Below are positions 5,072 through 7,282 of a DNA stretch of 7,282 nucleotides, one piece after another (the first letter of the stretch is position 1; the number at the start of each line of letters is the position of its first letter). Made by a program: the position numbers and the translations under genes. Source of the stretch: Sulfurovum sp. (GTDB taxonomy: Bacteria > Campylobacterota > Campylobacteria > Campylobacterales > Sulfurovaceae); the NCBI GenBank assembly GCA_026193735.1, contig JAPHUJ010000041.1, forward strand, positions 1 through 7,282. The letters run 5' to 3'. Under the pieces are notes generated by a model. It was not told the origin of the DNA. It saw only the letters and a program-made list of their open reading frames with translations, and did not search any database.

Positions 5072-6721
5072 ATGAAAACCATATTTAAACCAAAATTTTT
5101 TACCTTACTAAAAGAAGGCATATCAAAAGAACAAATAATATCAGATATTTTTGCTGGCATTATTGTTGGTATTGTTGCTCTTCCGCTTGCTATTGCATTT
5201 GCAGTTGCTTCTGGTGTTTCGCCTGAGAGAGGTATGATTACCGCTATTATTGCTGGATTCATTATCGCACTTTTAGGAGGAAGTAGAGTTCAAATAGGGG
5301 GTCCAACTGGCGCTTTTATCATTATATTATTTGGTATTGTACAACAGTATGGTATAGATGGTCTTCTGATCTCCACAATTATGGCGGGTATTATTCTAGT
5401 CCTCTTTGGGGTATTGCAGCTAGGAACATTGCTTAAATACTTTCCTCACCCTTTAATTGTTGGATTTACCAGTGGAATAGCGCTGGTAATACTTTCGACA
5501 CAAATAAAAGATGCTCTAGGGTTAGAGATAAAAGAACTTCCTTCTGAATTTATTCAAAAATGGGAAGTCTATTTTACACAAATCAGTAATACCAATCTCT
5601 ATGCCCTAGGTATTACCATACTCACGATGCTAATCATTATTTTTTCTAAACATATTACTACAAAAGTTCCAGGATCCTTTATAGCTATACTGCTGATTAC
5701 GACAGTTGTCAATGTATTTCATCTACCTGTAAGCACTATCGAAACTTTTTTTGGAACCATTTCAAATGAAATCACTTTTTCTATCCCTCATTTAGATTTT
5801 GATAATTTTGCAATGTATCTTGCACCTGCTTTAATTATAGCACTGTTAGGAGGAATAGAATCCCTGCTTTCAGCTGTAGTTGCCGATGGTATGATAGGGA
5901 CGCACCATCGATCAAATACGGAACTCATCGCTCAAGGTATTGCAAATATTGTTACGCCATTTTTTGGCGGCATCCCAGCAACTGGGGCCATCGCAAGAAC
6001 GGCAACCAATGTAAAAAATGGAGGGAGAACGCCCATAGCTGGAATGGTCCATGCCATTACACTGCTGTTGATAATGTTGTTTTTTATAGACTTTGCCAAA
6101 CTCATTCCCATGTCTTGCTTGGCAGGTATTTTACTGGTTGTAGCCTATAATATGAGTGAATGGCGTTCTTTTGTCTCTATTCTAAAAAGTTCCGTATTTG
6201 ATTCTATTGTTTTGGTTAGCACTTTTTTATTAACGGTATTGGTTGATTTAACAGTTGCCATAGAAGTTGGCATTGTCCTTGCTTCACTGCTGTTTATGAA
6301 ACGAATGGCAGACATCAATACCAATATCATATCTGAAGATGATGATATAGATATGATAGAAAACTACTCAAAACTATCAAAAGATATTGCCGTATATGAG
6401 ATAGGTGGACCACTTTTTTTTGCGTCTGCCAGACAATATGCAGAGACATTACAAAAAATAGGTTCTTCATCTAAAGTGTTGATTATTCGTATGAGACATG
6501 TACCTTTTATTGATTCAACGGGTATGCATAATCTACAAGAGACTATCAAGTCATTAAGAAATACCGGTGTGATTGTCATGTTGTCAGGCACCACAGATAT
6601 TGTTTATCAAGATTTGAAAAAACACCATATACTTTCTATTATCGGTGAAGAAAATGTTTTTAAAAAGTTTTCATTGGCAGTAAACTATGCAAACGAACAA
6701 ATAAAACTCAATGAACAGTGA
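5072..6721 (+). CDS. SulP/SLC26-family anion transporter with STAS domain
   Basis: A 549-residue inner-membrane transporter of the SulP family, whose members carry sulfate, bicarbonate, dicarboxylates or other anions. The membrane domain (about 22-410) has many hydrophobic helices and the family motifs GGPTGA (76-81), GGIESLLSA (260-268) and GGIPATGAIARTATN (299-313). A cytoplasmic STAS domain (about 436-545) has the typical FIDSTG at 479-484. Length is normal. The ATG at 5072 starts the normal cytoplasmic N terminus; an in-frame ATG at 5009 would add 21 residues that are only the shifted frame of the truncated leader. The ribosome-binding site is weak (AGAG), but the leader stop lies 7 bases upstream, so translational coupling is likely. 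The substrate cannot be assigned. The genes downstream look metal- or envelope-related, so they do not reveal it. Confidence 0.93.
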   Translation: MKTIFKPKFFTLLKEGISKEQIISDIFAGIIVGIVALPLAIAFAVASGVSPERGMITAIIAGFIIALLGGSRVQIGGPTGAFIIILFGIVQQYGIDGLLISTIMAGIILVLFGVLQLGTLLKYFPHPLIVGFTSGIALVILSTQIKDALGLEIKELPSEFIQKWEVYFTQISNTNLYALGITILTMLIIIFSKHITTKVPGSFIAILLITTVVNVFHLPVSTIETFFGTISNEITFSIPHLDFDNFAMYLAPALIIALLGGIESLLSAVVADGMIGTHHRSNTELIAQGIANIVTPFFGGIPATGAIARTATNVKNGGRTPIAGMVHAITLLLIMLFFIDFAKLIPMSCLAGILLVVAYNMSEWRSFVSILKSSVFDSIVLVSTFLLTVLVDLTVAIEVGIVLASLLFMKRMADINTNIISEDDDIDMIENYSKLSKDIAVYEIGGPLFFASARQYAETLQKIGSSSKVLIIRMRHVPFIDSTGMHNLQETIKSLRNTGVIVMLSGTTDIVYQDLKKHHILSIIGEENVFKKFSLAVNYANEQIKLNEQ

Positions 6722-6730
6722 AAAAAGAAC

Positions 6731-6780
6731 ATGTGTAGTACATTCACATAAAACCGTTCTAGATATCGGTAAAATTTTTT
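6731..6780 (+). terminator. Weak candidate terminator after SulP
   Basis: Two short inverted repeats follow the SulP stop: ATGTG/CACAT (6731-6735, 6745-6749) and ACCG/CGGT (6753-6756, 6767-6770). The second is followed by AAAATTTTTT at 6771-6780. The stems are short and I would not rely on them. A separate promoter further right suggests the next gene is transcribed independently. Confidence 0.22.
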
Positions 6781-6793
6781 AAGAAAAACAAAC

Positions 6794-6799
6794 TATACT
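6794..6799 (+). promoter_or_regulatory. Promoter -10 of the His/Cys protein gene
   Basis: TATACT lies 32 bases before the ATG at 6826, within ACTATACTT, the same context as the promoter ahead of the SulP leader. No -35 box is recognisable 17 bases upstream, unlike the other copy. Confidence 0.45.
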
Positions 6800-6825
6800 T
6801 TCATTAAAAAAAAGGGAGCATGAAG

Positions 6826-7107
6826 ATGAAAATCACGAAACAGTATATAGTACGTATACTTCTCTTTTTTTATCTGAGTTCCTCTTACCTTAGCGCAAAC
6901 CATATCCATAATGATGCAACAGAACAACACAGTGACTGTAAAGTCTGTCTTGTAGTTAAAAACCTTCACAGCGGCGACGTGCCGGCTATGGAAGTACATT
7001 ATGTTTCATATACCTTTAATGATGAACACCAGATACATCATGAAGAAATGCGTATCAAAAACATCTATAAAGGCTTTAACGCACACGCCCCTCCACAGTT
7101 TTCCTAA
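6826..7107 (+). CDS. Small secreted His/Cys protein, DUF2946-like
   Basis: A 93-residue exported protein. A signal peptide spans 1-24 (core ILLFFYLSSSYLSA, probably cut after SA). The mature 69 residues contain nine histidines and one CxxC pair (C38, C41) in HSDCKVCLVV. The C terminus reads AHAPPQFS, close to the RAPP end common in DUF2946 proteins, small CxxC proteins often found near metal-related outer-membrane receptors. Metal binding is an inference from the His/Cys content. ATG 6826 is preferred over ATG 6820 because GGGAG (6814-6818) then has a normal 7-base spacing and because it aligns with the start in the truncated copy. The following gene starts 45 bases later, probably in the same operon. 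Confidence 0.7.
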   Translation: MKITKQYIVRILLFFYLSSSYLSANHIHNDATEQHSDCKVCLVVKNLHSGDVPAMEVHYVSYTFNDEHQIHHEEMRIKNIYKGFNAHAPPQFS

Positions 7108-7152
7108 AATTCATCACCCAACCATTACAAAATAATTATTTAGGAAAATACT

Positions 7153-7282
7153 ATGAAAAAAATACTATTTTCTCTTGCCCTTACCTCTTTGCTTCTTCAC
7201 GCAAATGAGACTGTGAGTAAAGAGAAGTACAATCAACTAGAACAGCGCGTAGCAGAACTTGAAAAACTTTTAAAAGCCAAAA
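7153..7282 (+). CDS. Exported coiled-coil protein, N-terminal part only
   Basis: The first 43 codons of a gene cut by the window edge. A signal peptide (about 1-17, likely cut after LLHA) is followed by a heptad-like stretch, YNQLEQRVAELEKLLKAK, which predicts a coiled coil. This pattern of signal peptide plus short coiled coil begins many outer-membrane beta-barrel proteins of Campylobacterota, including porin-like and TonB-dependent receptor-like proteins; the barrel itself is out of view. AGGA (7142-7145) lies 7 bases before the ATG. Its position after the His/Cys protein would fit a metal-linked outer-membrane system, but that is speculative. Confidence 0.75.
   Translation, partial: MKKILFSLALTSLLLHANETVSKEKYNQLEQRVAELEKLLKAK

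Noticed and set aside
5002..5262. Minus-strand open frame that resembles another at 6793-6999 (both contain an IKKEKY-like string)
   Set aside because: The apparent paralogy is the antisense reading of the duplicated DNA at 5016-5052 and 6855-6891. Both lie opposite better-supported sequence and lack ribosome-binding sites.
6145..6594. Minus-strand open frames inside the SulP gene
   Set aside because: Both are opposite the last membrane helices and the STAS domain, with no independent support.

Overview
The window is AT-rich, gene-dense bacterial chromosome and most likely comes from a Campylobacterota (epsilonproteobacterial) relative of Sulfurovum or Sulfurimonas. That placement is inferred from the ArsS/ArsR-like two-component pair, the base composition, and promoters that show a -10 box (TATACT) but little -35 box. 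No rRNA, tRNA, CRISPR array, transposase or phage gene was seen.

Left part (1-2640, all genes on the minus strand). A three-gene operon runs right to left: a small periplasmic Spy/CpxP-type protein with two LTxxQ motifs, then an OmpR-family response regulator, then a membrane histidine kinase that overlaps the regulator by 4 bases (GTGA). The layout resembles CpxP-CpxR-CpxA: a periplasmic helper encoded with the pair that probably controls it. Direct TTAACG repeats one helical turn apart lie upstream of the first gene and are a candidate binding site for the regulator. Hairpins close the operon at the left.

Middle (2640-4740). A minus-strand gene encodes a small exported protein made of two near-identical 46-residue modules, each with two cysteines 35 residues apart. 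It is divergent from a plus-strand alpha/beta hydrolase, and a long AT-rich dyad lies between them. The hydrolase converges on a YchJ-like protein with a SEC-C zinc motif at each end.

Right part (4740-7282, plus strand). A SulP/SLC26-type anion transporter with a C-terminal STAS domain is followed by a small secreted His/Cys protein with DUF2946-like features and by the start of an exported, coiled-coil protein (probably an outer-membrane protein) that is cut by the window edge. The promoter and signal-peptide region of the small His/Cys gene also occurs upstream of the transporter, where the reading frame stops after 25 codons, 7 bases before the transporter start. The transporter is therefore flanked by a divergent direct repeat and appears to be expressed behind the remnant 5' end of a duplicated gene. 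This is the most unusual structure in the window.

Intergenic stretches are short. The longest without a full gene is 4721-5071, which holds a micro-ORF, a promoter and the truncated leader.
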